Part shown: positions 1 to 7,196 of the stretch, piece after piece
Numbering within the stretch: the stretch's first letter is position 1
Layout: each line of letters opens with the position of its first letter
Source of the DNA: an uncultured Fibrobacter sp.
Lineage (GTDB): Bacteria; Fibrobacterota; Fibrobacteria; Fibrobacterales; Fibrobacteraceae
Assembly (NCBI GenBank): GCA_947165045.1
Contig: CAMUYW010000017.1
Coordinates: 1-53,481, forward strand
Direction of reading: 5' to 3'
DNA length: 53,481 nt
Translations under genes and position numbers: made by a program
The notes under the pieces: generated by a model
Databases searched by the model: none
Told to the model about the DNA's origin: nothing
What the model saw: the letters and a program-made list of their open reading frames with translations, nothing else

Positions 1-991
1 CCGAAGCGTATTCGACTTCGACCGGAACGCCGGCCAAGTCTTCGATCATGTATTCGCCAACCATGCCGGCATAGTAACTTGTGCCGCAGGCGGTAATGAT
101 GATGCGATTGATGCTACGCAGTTCCTTGATGTTCGTGTCGAGACCAGCAAGTTTTGCATTGCCTTCGGCCATGAGCAGACGACCGCGAGTGGTGTTGCGG
201 AGCACTTCGGGCTGTTCAAAAATTTCCTTGAGCATAAAGTGCGGAAAACCGCCCTTGGCTACTGCATCTGCGTCAAATTCCACATCTTGGACTTCGCGCT
301 GAACTTCGTGGCTGCTCATATTGACGATTGAGTAGCCGCCGTTTTTGATTTGGACTACGTCATTGTCGTCTAAGTAAACGACTTTTTGCGTATGGTTGAT
401 GATTGCAGAAACATCGCTAGCAAGGTAAAAATCACCATCGTTTCCGATGCCGAGAATTAGCGGACTTCCACGGCGGGCGCCAATCAATACATTTGGTTCG
501 TCTGCGCAAATAACGCCCAGACCAAAAGTACCTTCGATTTGCTTGAGGGCCTTAAGTACGGCGGTCTTTAAGTCGCCGTTATAATAGCGAGCAATGAGGT
601 GTGCCACAACTTCGGTATCTGTTTCAGACTTGAATTCGATACCTTCAGAAATGAGCTTGGCTTTGAGACTTGCGTAGTTTTCAATAATGCCGTTGTGGAC
701 AATCGAAATTTTTCCATCATAGCTGGTATGCGGGTGAGCGTTTGCTTCGGTCGGTGCACCGTGAGTTGCCCAACGGGTATGCGCAATGCCGATGGAGCCC
801 TTGATTGGATTGTCTTTTAATTTGTTTTCGAGTTCCTTGATTTTGCCGGATGCACGAACAACTTTTATTTTTCCATTTTCGATAACCGCGACTCCCGAGC
901 TGTCATAGCCTCGGTATTCCATTTTTTTCAGGCCTTCTACAAGGATGGGAAGCGCTGTCCCTTTACCGTTATATCCGACAATTCCGCACAT
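1..991 (-). CDS. glmS: Glucosamine-fructose-6-phosphate aminotransferase (isomerizing), C-terminus outside window
   Basis: GlmS makes glucosamine-6-phosphate from fructose-6-phosphate and glutamine in the cytoplasm, the first step towards UDP-GlcNAc for peptidoglycan and LPS. The frame opens with MCGIVGYNG, so Cys2 becomes the N-terminal nucleophile of the class II glutamine amidotransferase domain. Further motifs of that domain follow: YRGYDSSG, HTRWATHG, and HNGIIENY. After about residue 240 comes the linker containing EQPEVLRNTTRG, then the start of the first sugar-isomerase (SIS) domain with ITACGTSYYAGM. About 330 of the usual roughly 610 codons are inside the window; the rest lies to the left. 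The ATG at 989-991 has an AGGAA ribosome-binding site five bases upstream. No glmS ribozyme is recognisable in the short region upstream. Confidence 0.97.
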   Translation of the reverse strand, partial: MCGIVGYNGKGTALPILVEGLKKMEYRGYDSSGVAVIENGKIKVVRASGKIKELENKLKDNPIKGSIGIAHTRWATHGAPTEANAHPHTSYDGKISIVHNGIIENYASLKAKLISEGIEFKSETDTEVVAHLIARYYNGDLKTAVLKALKQIEGTFGLGVICADEPNVLIGARRGSPLILGIGNDGDFYLASDVSAIINHTQKVVYLDDNDVVQIKNGGYSIVNMSSHEVQREVQDVEFDADAVAKGGFPHFMLKEIFEQPEVLRNTTRGRLLMAEGNAKLAGLDTNIKELRSINRIIITACGTSYYAGMVGEYMIEDLAGVPVEVEYAS

Positions 992-1055
992 AATATTCCT
1001 GATTCTTTGATTATTAACGAGAAATATACAAAATGTAAAGGTAAAAAGAAAATTA

Positions 1056-1085
1056 TTGTAAACTTTATGGTATTTGTTTTACTAT
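1056..1085 (+). promoter_or_regulatory. Putative promoter of the FKBP gene
   Basis: TTGTAA (1056-1061), an 18-base spacer, then TACTAT (1080-1085) resemble sigma-70-type -35 and -10 boxes. They sit about 35 bases before the FKBP start in the AT-rich region between divergent glmS and the FKBP gene. Pattern only. Confidence 0.4.
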
Positions 1086-1119
1086 TTTAAAGATGTCTAT
1101 TTTTTCATAGAGGATAAAA

Positions 1120-1941
1120 ATGAAGACTAAATTGATTGTTGCAGCAGGCGCTCTTGCCATGCTTATGACTGGTTGCGAACCGTGCAAAACCGCATCTACC
1201 GAAAAGACCTCGCTTGTGACTGAAAAGGACAAGTATAGCTATGCTCTCGGTGCTCATTTCGGTAACCAGGCACGTTTCCAGTTGGTGACACGCGATTCCA
1301 TCGATCTCGACCTCGATCTCTTCATCCAGGCTTTCAAGGAACGCTACAATAGCGATTCTGCCAAGTTCTTGATGAACGATTCTGTTATCATGGAAACTCT
1401 CAACAAGCTTTCTGCTGATCGTCAGGCTGAAAAGGTGAGAAAGGATAGCCTCGCTGCCGAAAAGAACAAGGCTGAAGGTGAAGCTTTCCTCGCTCAGAAC
1501 AAGACTGCTGAAGGTGTCGTGACTACGGCTTCTGGTCTTCAGTACAAGGTTATTACCGAAGGCAATGGTGCAACTCCGACTGACGAAGATAAGGTCAAGG
1601 TTCACTATACCGGAACGCTCCTCAATGGCGAAAAGTTCGACAGCTCTGTTGATCGTGGCCAGCCGCTCGAATTCCCGGTAACTGCTGTCATCGCTGGTTG
1701 GACGGAAATGCTCAAGCTCATGAAGGTTGGCGAAAAGGTCGTTGCATGGATCCCGAGCGATCTCGCTTACGGTCCGCGTGGCAACCGCGCTATTCCGGGT
1801 AACAGCGTTCTCAAGTTCGAAATGGAACTCTTGGACGTGATTGCTCCTGAAAAGAAGGCTGAAGAACAGAAACAGCCCGCTAAGCCTGCTAAGCCAGCAA
1901 AGCCGGCTAAGAAGCCTGCCGCTCCGGCTGCTCAGCAGTAA
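1120..1941 (+). CDS. FKBP-type peptidyl-prolyl cis-trans isomerase, lipoprotein (FkpA/Mip-like)
   Basis: Predicted periplasmic or outer-membrane-anchored foldase that catalyses cis-trans isomerisation of prolyl bonds. The N-terminus is a lipoprotein signal with lipobox LMTGC (Cys19). Residues about 35-120 form the helical dimerisation region (YSYALGAHFGNQ...), typical of FkpA, FklB and Mip. Residues about 131-239 are the FKBP domain, with VKVHYTGTLLNGEKFDSS, the VIAGWTEML segment and the AYGPRG loop, so the active-site pocket appears intact. The tail is a low-complexity Pro-Ala-Lys repeat ending in AAPAAQQ, probably flexible. A GAGGA ribosome-binding site precedes the ATG and a strong terminator follows. 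The next gene also encodes an envelope lipoprotein. Confidence 0.94.
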   Translation: MKTKLIVAAGALAMLMTGCEPCKTASTEKTSLVTEKDKYSYALGAHFGNQARFQLVTRDSIDLDLDLFIQAFKERYNSDSAKFLMNDSVIMETLNKLSADRQAEKVRKDSLAAEKNKAEGEAFLAQNKTAEGVVTTASGLQYKVITEGNGATPTDEDKVKVHYTGTLLNGEKFDSSVDRGQPLEFPVTAVIAGWTEMLKLMKVGEKVVAWIPSDLAYGPRGNRAIPGNSVLKFEMELLDVIAPEKKAEEQKQPAKPAKPAKPAKKPAAPAAQQ

Positions 1942-1970
1942 TTTTCGAAATTTTTAATTAGAAAATTCAC

Positions 1971-2001
1971 GCCCTGCGCCATTCGCGCAGGGTGTTTTTT
2001 T
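1971..2001 (+). terminator. Intrinsic terminator after the FKBP gene
   Basis: GCCCTGCGC (1971-1979) pairs with GCGCAGGGT (1985-1993) around a 5-base loop and is followed by a T-rich run. Confidence 0.85.
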
Positions 2002-2033
2002 ATCTTTGACTTGTATTTTTTTAGCGGGTGTTT

Positions 2034-3344
2034 ATGTCCAAAATTTTCTTTTTACTGTGTGTTGCGGTTATAGCGCTTACCGGATGTAATGAACAGAAAA
2101 AAATTGATGCGTTGATGCAGGAAAACGCAAAACTTGAAGCCGCTGCCGATTCCTTGAAGGCTTTGATTGCCAAAGCTCATGGCGAAACATCGAAGTGGCT
2201 TGTGAAAAACGATACGGTTCGTGCTGGTGATGGCCTTTTCCAAGTGCTTTATCGCATGAACATCAATGAAAAGGAACGTGGAAAAATCGTAATTGCCTTG
2301 CAGGATTCCGTAGAACTTGCTGCTCTTCGCGTTGGTCAGGTTTTCTACGCTGCTCTTGATTCTGCCGGTGAAGTTCAGCGTTTCCGCTTTGCGCCGAATC
2401 CGGCAACAGTTCACATGTTGAGCAAGAGCGATTCGGGCTTTTCCTATAGCCGTATTGATAAACCTGTAACGATTCGCCAATCTGTTTTTGAAGGTGCCCT
2501 TGAAACGGGGAGTACTTTGAACGGTATTTTGCACAAGGTTGGCGTTTCGAGAAGAATGGTGGGTGTCGTGAGTGCCGTTCTGCAGTGCAAAGTTTCATTC
2601 CAGCTAGCTCGTCCGGGGGATAAGTTCCGTATCTTGCTCGAAGAAAAATTCTATCAGGATTCTATCTGGATTAGCGGTAAGGTGCTGTATGCTGAATTCA
2701 ATGGTCATACGGTTGGCCATCATGAAGCATTCCGTTATGAAGACCCGGATCCTAAAAGTACTTTTAACGCCCATTATACAGAAAAGGGCGAAGCACTCAT
2801 ATTTGAAGGCCTGCGTTATCCGCTCGATCGTTTGCACATCACGAGCCCTTATGGTTCTCGAATTCACCCAATTACGGGCCGCCATACGGTGCATCACGGC
2901 ATTGATTACGGTAGCCCCAAGGGATCCCCAGTTTATGCGGTCGCTGCTGGTGTCGTGACTGTTTCTGGCTACGATGACTTGAGTGGAAATAAGATTGCCA
3001 TCCGCCATAGGGACAATACCGAAAGCTGGTACATGCATCTCTCTGCACGAGGCGTGGGTGTTGGCACGAAGGTTGCTCCGCGTCAGGTTATCGGAAAGGT
3101 GGGCTCAACAGGTCGTAGTACGGGGCCGCATTTGCATCTGGGATTCAAGGATGCTCGCGGTAACTGGATGAACCCCGCCAAGAAGACGATGATTGCTACG
3201 CCGAAACTCGAAGGCAACCGTCTTGCTCGCCTTAAAAAGCAGGTGGCCGATATCCGTAAGGAAATTGAGTTGACTCTTGCTTCTCCAGCGGTCAAGGCTA
3301 ACGATTCTACGGACGTACTTGTCCGTATGCGCGTGCTTAAGTAA
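2034..3344 (+). CDS. M23-family metallopeptidase lipoprotein (LytM-type endopeptidase)
   Basis: Probable envelope peptidoglycan endopeptidase. The N-terminus MSKIFFLLCVAVIALTGC is a lipoprotein signal (Cys18), followed by a short coiled-coil-like stretch (residues about 20-45). A middle region of about 200 residues resembles the N-terminal regions of M23 enzymes that span the gap to the wall. The catalytic domain lies at about residues 265-390. It keeps both zinc motifs, HHGIDYG (HxxxD) and GPHLHLGF (HxH), plus the MHLSARGV segment, so it should be active rather than a degenerate activator of the EnvC type. An in-frame GTG at 2028 is an alternative start; ATG 2034 is preferred because it gives a normal signal peptide and has a weak GGGTG ribosome-binding site. 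Confidence 0.9.
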   Translation: MSKIFFLLCVAVIALTGCNEQKKIDALMQENAKLEAAADSLKALIAKAHGETSKWLVKNDTVRAGDGLFQVLYRMNINEKERGKIVIALQDSVELAALRVGQVFYAALDSAGEVQRFRFAPNPATVHMLSKSDSGFSYSRIDKPVTIRQSVFEGALETGSTLNGILHKVGVSRRMVGVVSAVLQCKVSFQLARPGDKFRILLEEKFYQDSIWISGKVLYAEFNGHTVGHHEAFRYEDPDPKSTFNAHYTEKGEALIFEGLRYPLDRLHITSPYGSRIHPITGRHTVHHGIDYGSPKGSPVYAVAAGVVTVSGYDDLSGNKIAIRHRDNTESWYMHLSARGVGVGTKVAPRQVIGKVGSTGRSTGPHLHLGFKDARGNWMNPAKKTMIATPKLEGNRLARLKKQVADIRKEIELTLASPAVKANDSTDVLVRMRVLK

Positions 3345-3355
3345 ATTTCTTGCAT

Positions 3356-3397
3356 CGCCATGCTCGTCCCGGACTCCGTCCGGGATAAACTTTGGCG
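3356..3397. repeat. REP-like palindromic repeat between convergent genes
   Basis: TCCCGGAC (3367-3374) and GTCCGGGA (3378-3385) form a perfect 8-base stem, and an outer CGCCA/TGGCG pair (3356-3360 and 3393-3397) encloses it. It belongs to the tCCCGGa-type palindromes scattered through the window. It sits between two convergent genes, so it may also end transcription from both sides, although it has no long T-run. Confidence 0.55.
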
Positions 3398-3403
3398 AGT
3401 TTC

Positions 3404-4801
3404 TTAAAACATTAGCTTGATTTTCGGACTGTATTCTTCAGAGAAGTAGAAAAATCCCGGCATGGAATCCTGTTCCAATGCTGTTTTGGCAAAGTGCCCT
3501 GTATTGGTGGTTCCGTAGCCCGCGACTCGTACATAATTTTGGTCCTTTGCCAGTGCGACAGCTTTGTCGAGGGCAATAGCATCGTCTATAATGTCAAAGT
3601 CAGGAACAAGTCCGTATCTGTGGTATGTATTGCCATCCTTGTCTATGGTTCTCATGTTGGTGATGGAAACAAGCGAATAAGAGAATGTGAAAAAGCTGGT
3701 TTGCCCGATGCCTTTCCCGTAAGTGTTTTTCCCGACAATTGGATATCTTTTGTTAGAAACAACGCCTACAAGCATGATTTCGGAACAGCTGGCGGTATAT
3801 TCGTTTGCAAGGAATACAAAGTATCTGTCTTTAAATAAACCATCACGTTCGTTGATGTAAAAAGTCGTTTCTGAAGCTTGTTTTTTATGGACCGTGTCGG
3901 GTACCATGGATGTAATGCCTATAGCCGTGTCACCTTTAGAAAGAAGCTCCTGAGCCATGGCGATGCATTGAGGAACTTCGCCGCCGCCATTATTTCTCAA
4001 GTCGATGATGGTTGTCTTGTAATCTTTTGTTGCCTGAAGATAACGTATAAATTCGCCGTACGTGCCGGAATCGTTAGATGTTTGTCGCGTAAATTCTGAA
4101 ATTTTAATGACTGGGATAGAGTCTTTGAACGACAGCTCTACCGTGGGCATGTTGTATGGTTCGATGAGTACGGGAAAAATCAAATTAGAAGAATCACGCT
4201 TGACCGTGTAAGTTATAGTGTCACCTTCGGATGCGACTGATAGACGGTTGAATACCGTATTTTTTTCAGGAACAACTCCTTCGATTTCAACAATTTCGTC
4301 ACCAGCTTTGATGCCTGCTTTGTCGGCTGGAGAATTTTCGAAGACTTTTTTGATGACTCGTTTCTCGGGAATGTAGGCTGAATCGAGTTCGAATCCTGCA
4401 TCAAGTTTCTGCTCGGAACTCGTCCATGAGCTCAATAACGCCATTGCACGTGACGGGTCCACGTAGTATGTGTAGGGGTCGTTCATTTGGGCATACATGT
4501 AATAAATGTCATGATAATCCCAAGGAATACCTTTATCGACCAATGCTTCGGTATCGACTTTGCCTAGATAGCTTTCGGGTTTGCGTAAGTATTTGTCCTT
4601 GTCATTGTACAAGTAAAAAAGGTGCATGTAATTCTGCTGAAACTCAGGGGACCCCATACTGGATTTCAATCCGTTATATGGGGCTGAAACTGTTGTCGAG
4701 TCTGAAGAACATGCGGTAAACCCAAAACTCGTAATTGCGATTGTTGCGATTAAGGGCGCGTTTTGTCGAATGCCTTGAAATAATAATCCGAGTCTTCCCA
4801 T
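3404..4801 (-). CDS. S41-family (C-terminal processing) protease, lipoprotein, copy 1
   Basis: Predicted lipid-anchored periplasmic serine protease. The N-terminus ends in a lipobox GFTAC (Cys31). A PDZ domain follows (ENSPADKAGIKAGDEIVEIEG), then the S41 domain with IIDLRNNGGGE. The catalytic Ser lies in ASCSEIM, and exactly 25 residues later comes the Lys of YGKGIGQ, the spacing of the Ser-Lys dyad in Prc/CtpA. At 465 residues it is compact. The ATG at 4801 overlaps the end of the upstream S41 gene by 52 bases but has an excellent AAGGAGGAG ribosome-binding site 7 bases away, so the overlap looks real and suggests translational coupling. It is last in the apparent LRR-S41-S41 operon. Confidence 0.9.
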   Translation of the reverse strand: MGRLGLLFQGIRQNAPLIATIAITSFGFTACSSDSTTVSAPYNGLKSSMGSPEFQQNYMHLFYLYNDKDKYLRKPESYLGKVDTEALVDKGIPWDYHDIYYMYAQMNDPYTYYVDPSRAMALLSSWTSSEQKLDAGFELDSAYIPEKRVIKKVFENSPADKAGIKAGDEIVEIEGVVPEKNTVFNRLSVASEGDTITYTVKRDSSNLIFPVLIEPYNMPTVELSFKDSIPVIKISEFTRQTSNDSGTYGEFIRYLQATKDYKTTIIDLRNNGGGEVPQCIAMAQELLSKGDTAIGITSMVPDTVHKKQASETTFYINERDGLFKDRYFVFLANEYTASCSEIMLVGVVSNKRYPIVGKNTYGKGIGQTSFFTFSYSLVSITNMRTIDKDGNTYHRYGLVPDFDIIDDAIALDKAVALAKDQNYVRVAGYGTTNTGHFAKTALEQDSMPGFFYFSEEYSPKIKLMF

Positions 4802-6168
4802 TCTATAGCTCCTCCTTCAAAATCCATAATTGTATTCTCAGTAAAGTCTGAAGAGCGTTTAGCAAGGGATTCGTCTTGTTTTGGAATTTTAACGCCGTAA
4901 AGTTTGTTTGCAACCTGAGCAGCACAGTTCTCGTAAACCGTTCCGACGCAATCGTATTGTGGAATGATTCCTTTGAGATGGTACGAGTTCCTTTTGGGGG
5001 TTAAAAACTCACGATCGGTAATCTTGGCAAGGCCGTTAGCGTATGTGTAGAATGTTGTTTGACCGATACCTTTGCCGTAGGTTTTCGAGCCTACAAATGG
5101 AATGTCCGTTGTTTCTGTAATGGCGGCGATGAAAATCTCAGCGCAACTTGCGGAGCCTCCGTTTGCAAGGATGATGTAGCGGCCTTGTTCTCCTGGATCT
5201 CCTGCTTTGGCGTTGGTTGTTGTAGCAGATCTTTTTGTAACTCCATTGGCGTCAATGGAGCGCCATTTGTTTGTTGAAAGCTCACCTTCTTTGACGAATA
5301 GATCGGCCATGCTGACGCATTGTTTTACGCTACCGCCTGGATTGCCGCGCAAATCGAGAACGCGAACGCGCTTGTCCGAAGCGGTTGAATCGAGGTAGGC
5401 CTTGAGTTCGCCATACGAACCATTTTTCCGATCTTCGGTGGTGTCCTTGAAAATTTCGATATCGATAAAGATGATACCCGGGTAACCTTTGACGGGGTCT
5501 TCAAATAACGTGTCTAAAAAAACTGTCGGGGCGTAGATGGTTTCTTTTTCGAGTTTGTATAACGTTGTGTCGCCTTTATAGGCGATAAGCAAGTTGATGT
5601 TTTTGTTGACGCTTAAAATAGAATCATAAGTAGCTTTTGCTTTTTCACCGGTGAGTTCAACGTCGTTTACGCTGATGATGTTTCCGTATTTTGGAATGTT
5701 CGCTCTACCGGCGGGGCCTTTGGGATAAACTCGATGAATATAGACGGGGTGTTTTTGGTCTACAAAGTTGTAGTATCGGAGTCCGATATCACCGCCAATG
5801 ACGATGCTTGTTCTTATTTGTTGCCCGACAACTTCACTTTTTGATGGGGGCGTGTAGGTTGTGTACGGGTCTTTAAGCGTGTTGTACAGGATTTGTGCGG
5901 AATCTCCGTCTTCGGGAAGGTTGGTAAGCTCATCCTCGTACAGGTAGAGACTTTGCAACAGCCAGTAGTTAAAGGAATATTCGGTAGGTTCGGGAGTGCT
6001 CTTGACGGGAGAAATGAAGTCGCTGCAAGCGGTGAGGATGAGGAATAAGATGAAAAAACTCAACCGTTTAAGGCGAGCCTTGACAAATGCAAAAGTCCAA
6101 AAAGGAGATCCCGGAGCGGGGTCCGGGATGACATTCTTGTGTTCTTTTATGAATAGGTGCTTAAGCAC
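4750..6168 (-). CDS. S41-family protease, lipoprotein, copy 2, with a repeat-encoded N-terminal insert
   Basis: Paralogue of the downstream S41 lipoprotein. A PDZ-like region (HRVYPKGPAGRANIPKYGNIISVNDVELTG) precedes the protease domain with VLDLRGNPGGSV. The catalytic Ser is in GGSASCAEIF, and the Lys of YGKGIGQ follows 25 residues later, so the dyad is intact. The start is a GTG at 6168 with an AGAGGAG ribosome-binding site 8 bases upstream. The lipoprotein signal (SFFILFLILTAC, Cys48) begins unusually late, because residues 12-22 (NVIPDPAPGSP) are encoded by a palindromic repeat element. Such a long N-region is unusual for an export signal; a TTG just before the hydrophobic stretch is an alternative start but lacks a ribosome-binding site. 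The LRR gene lies 18 bases upstream. Confidence 0.88.
   Translation of the reverse strand: MLKHLFIKEHKNVIPDPAPGSPFWTFAFVKARLKRLSFFILFLILTACSDFISPVKSTPEPTEYSFNYWLLQSLYLYEDELTNLPEDGDSAQILYNTLKDPYTTYTPPSKSEVVGQQIRTSIVIGGDIGLRYYNFVDQKHPVYIHRVYPKGPAGRANIPKYGNIISVNDVELTGEKAKATYDSILSVNKNINLLIAYKGDTTLYKLEKETIYAPTVFLDTLFEDPVKGYPGIIFIDIEIFKDTTEDRKNGSYGELKAYLDSTASDKRVRVLDLRGNPGGSVKQCVSMADLFVKEGELSTNKWRSIDANGVTKRSATTTNAKAGDPGEQGRYIILANGGSASCAEIFIAAITETTDIPFVGSKTYGKGIGQTTFYTYANGLAKITDREFLTPKRNSYHLKGIIPQYDCVGTVYENCAAQVANKLYGVKIPKQDESLAKRSSDFTENTIMDFEGGAIEWEDSDYYFKAFDKTRP
6107..6134. repeat. REP-like palindrome inside the coding sequence of the second S41 gene
   Basis: ATCCCGGA and TCCGGGAT form a perfect 8-base stem around GCGGGG, flanked by GACAT. 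This is the same GTCATCC-type repeat found between genes elsewhere in the window. Read on the minus strand it encodes VIPDPAPGSP in the N-terminal part of the S41 lipoprotein. Confidence 0.8.
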
Positions 6169-6186
6169 GAATTCAACTCCTCTAAA

Positions 6187-6939
6187 TTACTGATCGATAT
6201 TCAGGCCTTTCTTGTCCAAGAGGACGCGAGGAATGCCTTCTTCCATCGGGTTTTCGATAACGGAAATCGTCTGGAGTTTGTCGCATTCGGCGAGGCTTTC
6301 CGGCAATGTGGCGAGCTGGTTTGCATCGAGCACAAGTTCGCGGAGGCTCTTCAAGTTGCTGAATTCGGACGGAATCGAGCCGAGGCGGTTCCCGGAAACC
6401 ATGAGAATTTCGAGATTCTCGAGGTGCGAAAGCGTTGCCGGGATAGTCGTAAGTTCATTGTTGTCGAGGTAGAGCTTTACGAGGCTCTTCATCTTGCCGA
6501 TGGTCGGCGGAATTTCGGAGAGCATATTGTCGTGGAGCGAGAGCTTGAACACCTTCTGCCAGTTGCCGATTTCAAGCGGCAAGTCCAGGAGCTGGTTCTT
6601 GGCGATGTTCACCGTCTGGAGGTTCACGAGCTTACCTACCGATTCCGGGAGGTCCGAAAGGCTGTTGTAGCCGAGGTAGAGGTTTTCGAGGTTGGTGAGT
6701 TCGCCGATGGATTCCGGCAGTTCCATGAGGTCGTTCTCGCTCACTGAAAGGCTTTTCAAGTTTTTCAAAAGACCGATATCGTCAGGAATTTCGACGAGCA
6801 TATTGCGGTCGAGGTTGAGCTCTTCAAGAGACTCGATTTCAAAAAGTTCGGGTGGCAAAAGGCGGAGGCCCTTCTGTGACAAGTCCAACGTCTTTGCTTT
6901 TTCTTTTTTTGCTTTCGCTATAACATCAAGTAAATTCAT
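6187..6939 (-). CDS. Leucine-rich-repeat protein, cytoplasmic
   Basis: A 250-residue protein built almost wholly of about nine 23-residue leucine-rich repeats of the LxxLxLxxNxLxxLPxxIGxLxxL type, for example LKSLSVSENDLMELPESIGEL. Such folds bind other proteins; no catalytic domain is attached, and the partner cannot be read from the sequence. There is no signal peptide or membrane segment, so it should be cytoplasmic, even though the two genes behind it encode exported lipoprotein proteases. The ATG has an AGGAG site about 8 bases upstream. It is the first gene of the apparent operon and is divergent from the AIPR gene. Confidence 0.85.
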   Translation of the reverse strand: MNLLDVIAKAKKEKAKTLDLSQKGLRLLPPELFEIESLEELNLDRNMLVEIPDDIGLLKNLKSLSVSENDLMELPESIGELTNLENLYLGYNSLSDLPESVGKLVNLQTVNIAKNQLLDLPLEIGNWQKVFKLSLHDNMLSEIPPTIGKMKSLVKLYLDNNELTTIPATLSHLENLEILMVSGNRLGSIPSEFSNLKSLRELVLDANQLATLPESLAECDKLQTISVIENPMEEGIPRVLLDKKGLNIDQ

Positions 6940-7142
6940 AAAAAGACTCCTAATATTTAAATCATAGCTTTTTTGTTAAGAAAAACGTAAAAGCGCACAA
7001 AAAAAACATAAAAAAAGACAAATTTATCCATTTGTTCACTAAAATTTTGTACTTTTCACCAAAAAAATGCATGTTTTATGTTTTTTTGCACGCAAATCTT
7101 AAGATTTGAAGCTATTTTTAGGGTGCGAATTACGGAAATACT

Positions 7143-7169
7143 CCAATATATAATATTATTGTATATTGG
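7143..7169 (+). promoter_or_regulatory. Putative -10 box inside an inverted repeat upstream of the AIPR gene
   Basis: CCAATATA (7143-7150) and TATATTGG (7162-7169) form a perfect inverted repeat. A consensus TATAAT (7149-7154) lies inside it, about 42 bases before the AIPR start. This arrangement would suit an operator covering the promoter. The -35 region is not clear. The 257-base gap to the LRR gene is otherwise AT-rich and holds nothing else recognised. Confidence 0.45.
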
Positions 7170-7196
7170 TCTTGCAGTGTAATTATTGAGGAAAAA

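Noticed and set aside
992..1119. glmS ribozyme/riboswitch upstream of glmS
   Set aside because: The interval is short and AT-rich, with none of the conserved core of the ribozyme.
4380..4420. GTTCGAATCC, resembling a tRNA T-arm
   Set aside because: It is in the coding region of the S41 gene and no acceptor stem, anticodon arm or D-arm surrounds it.
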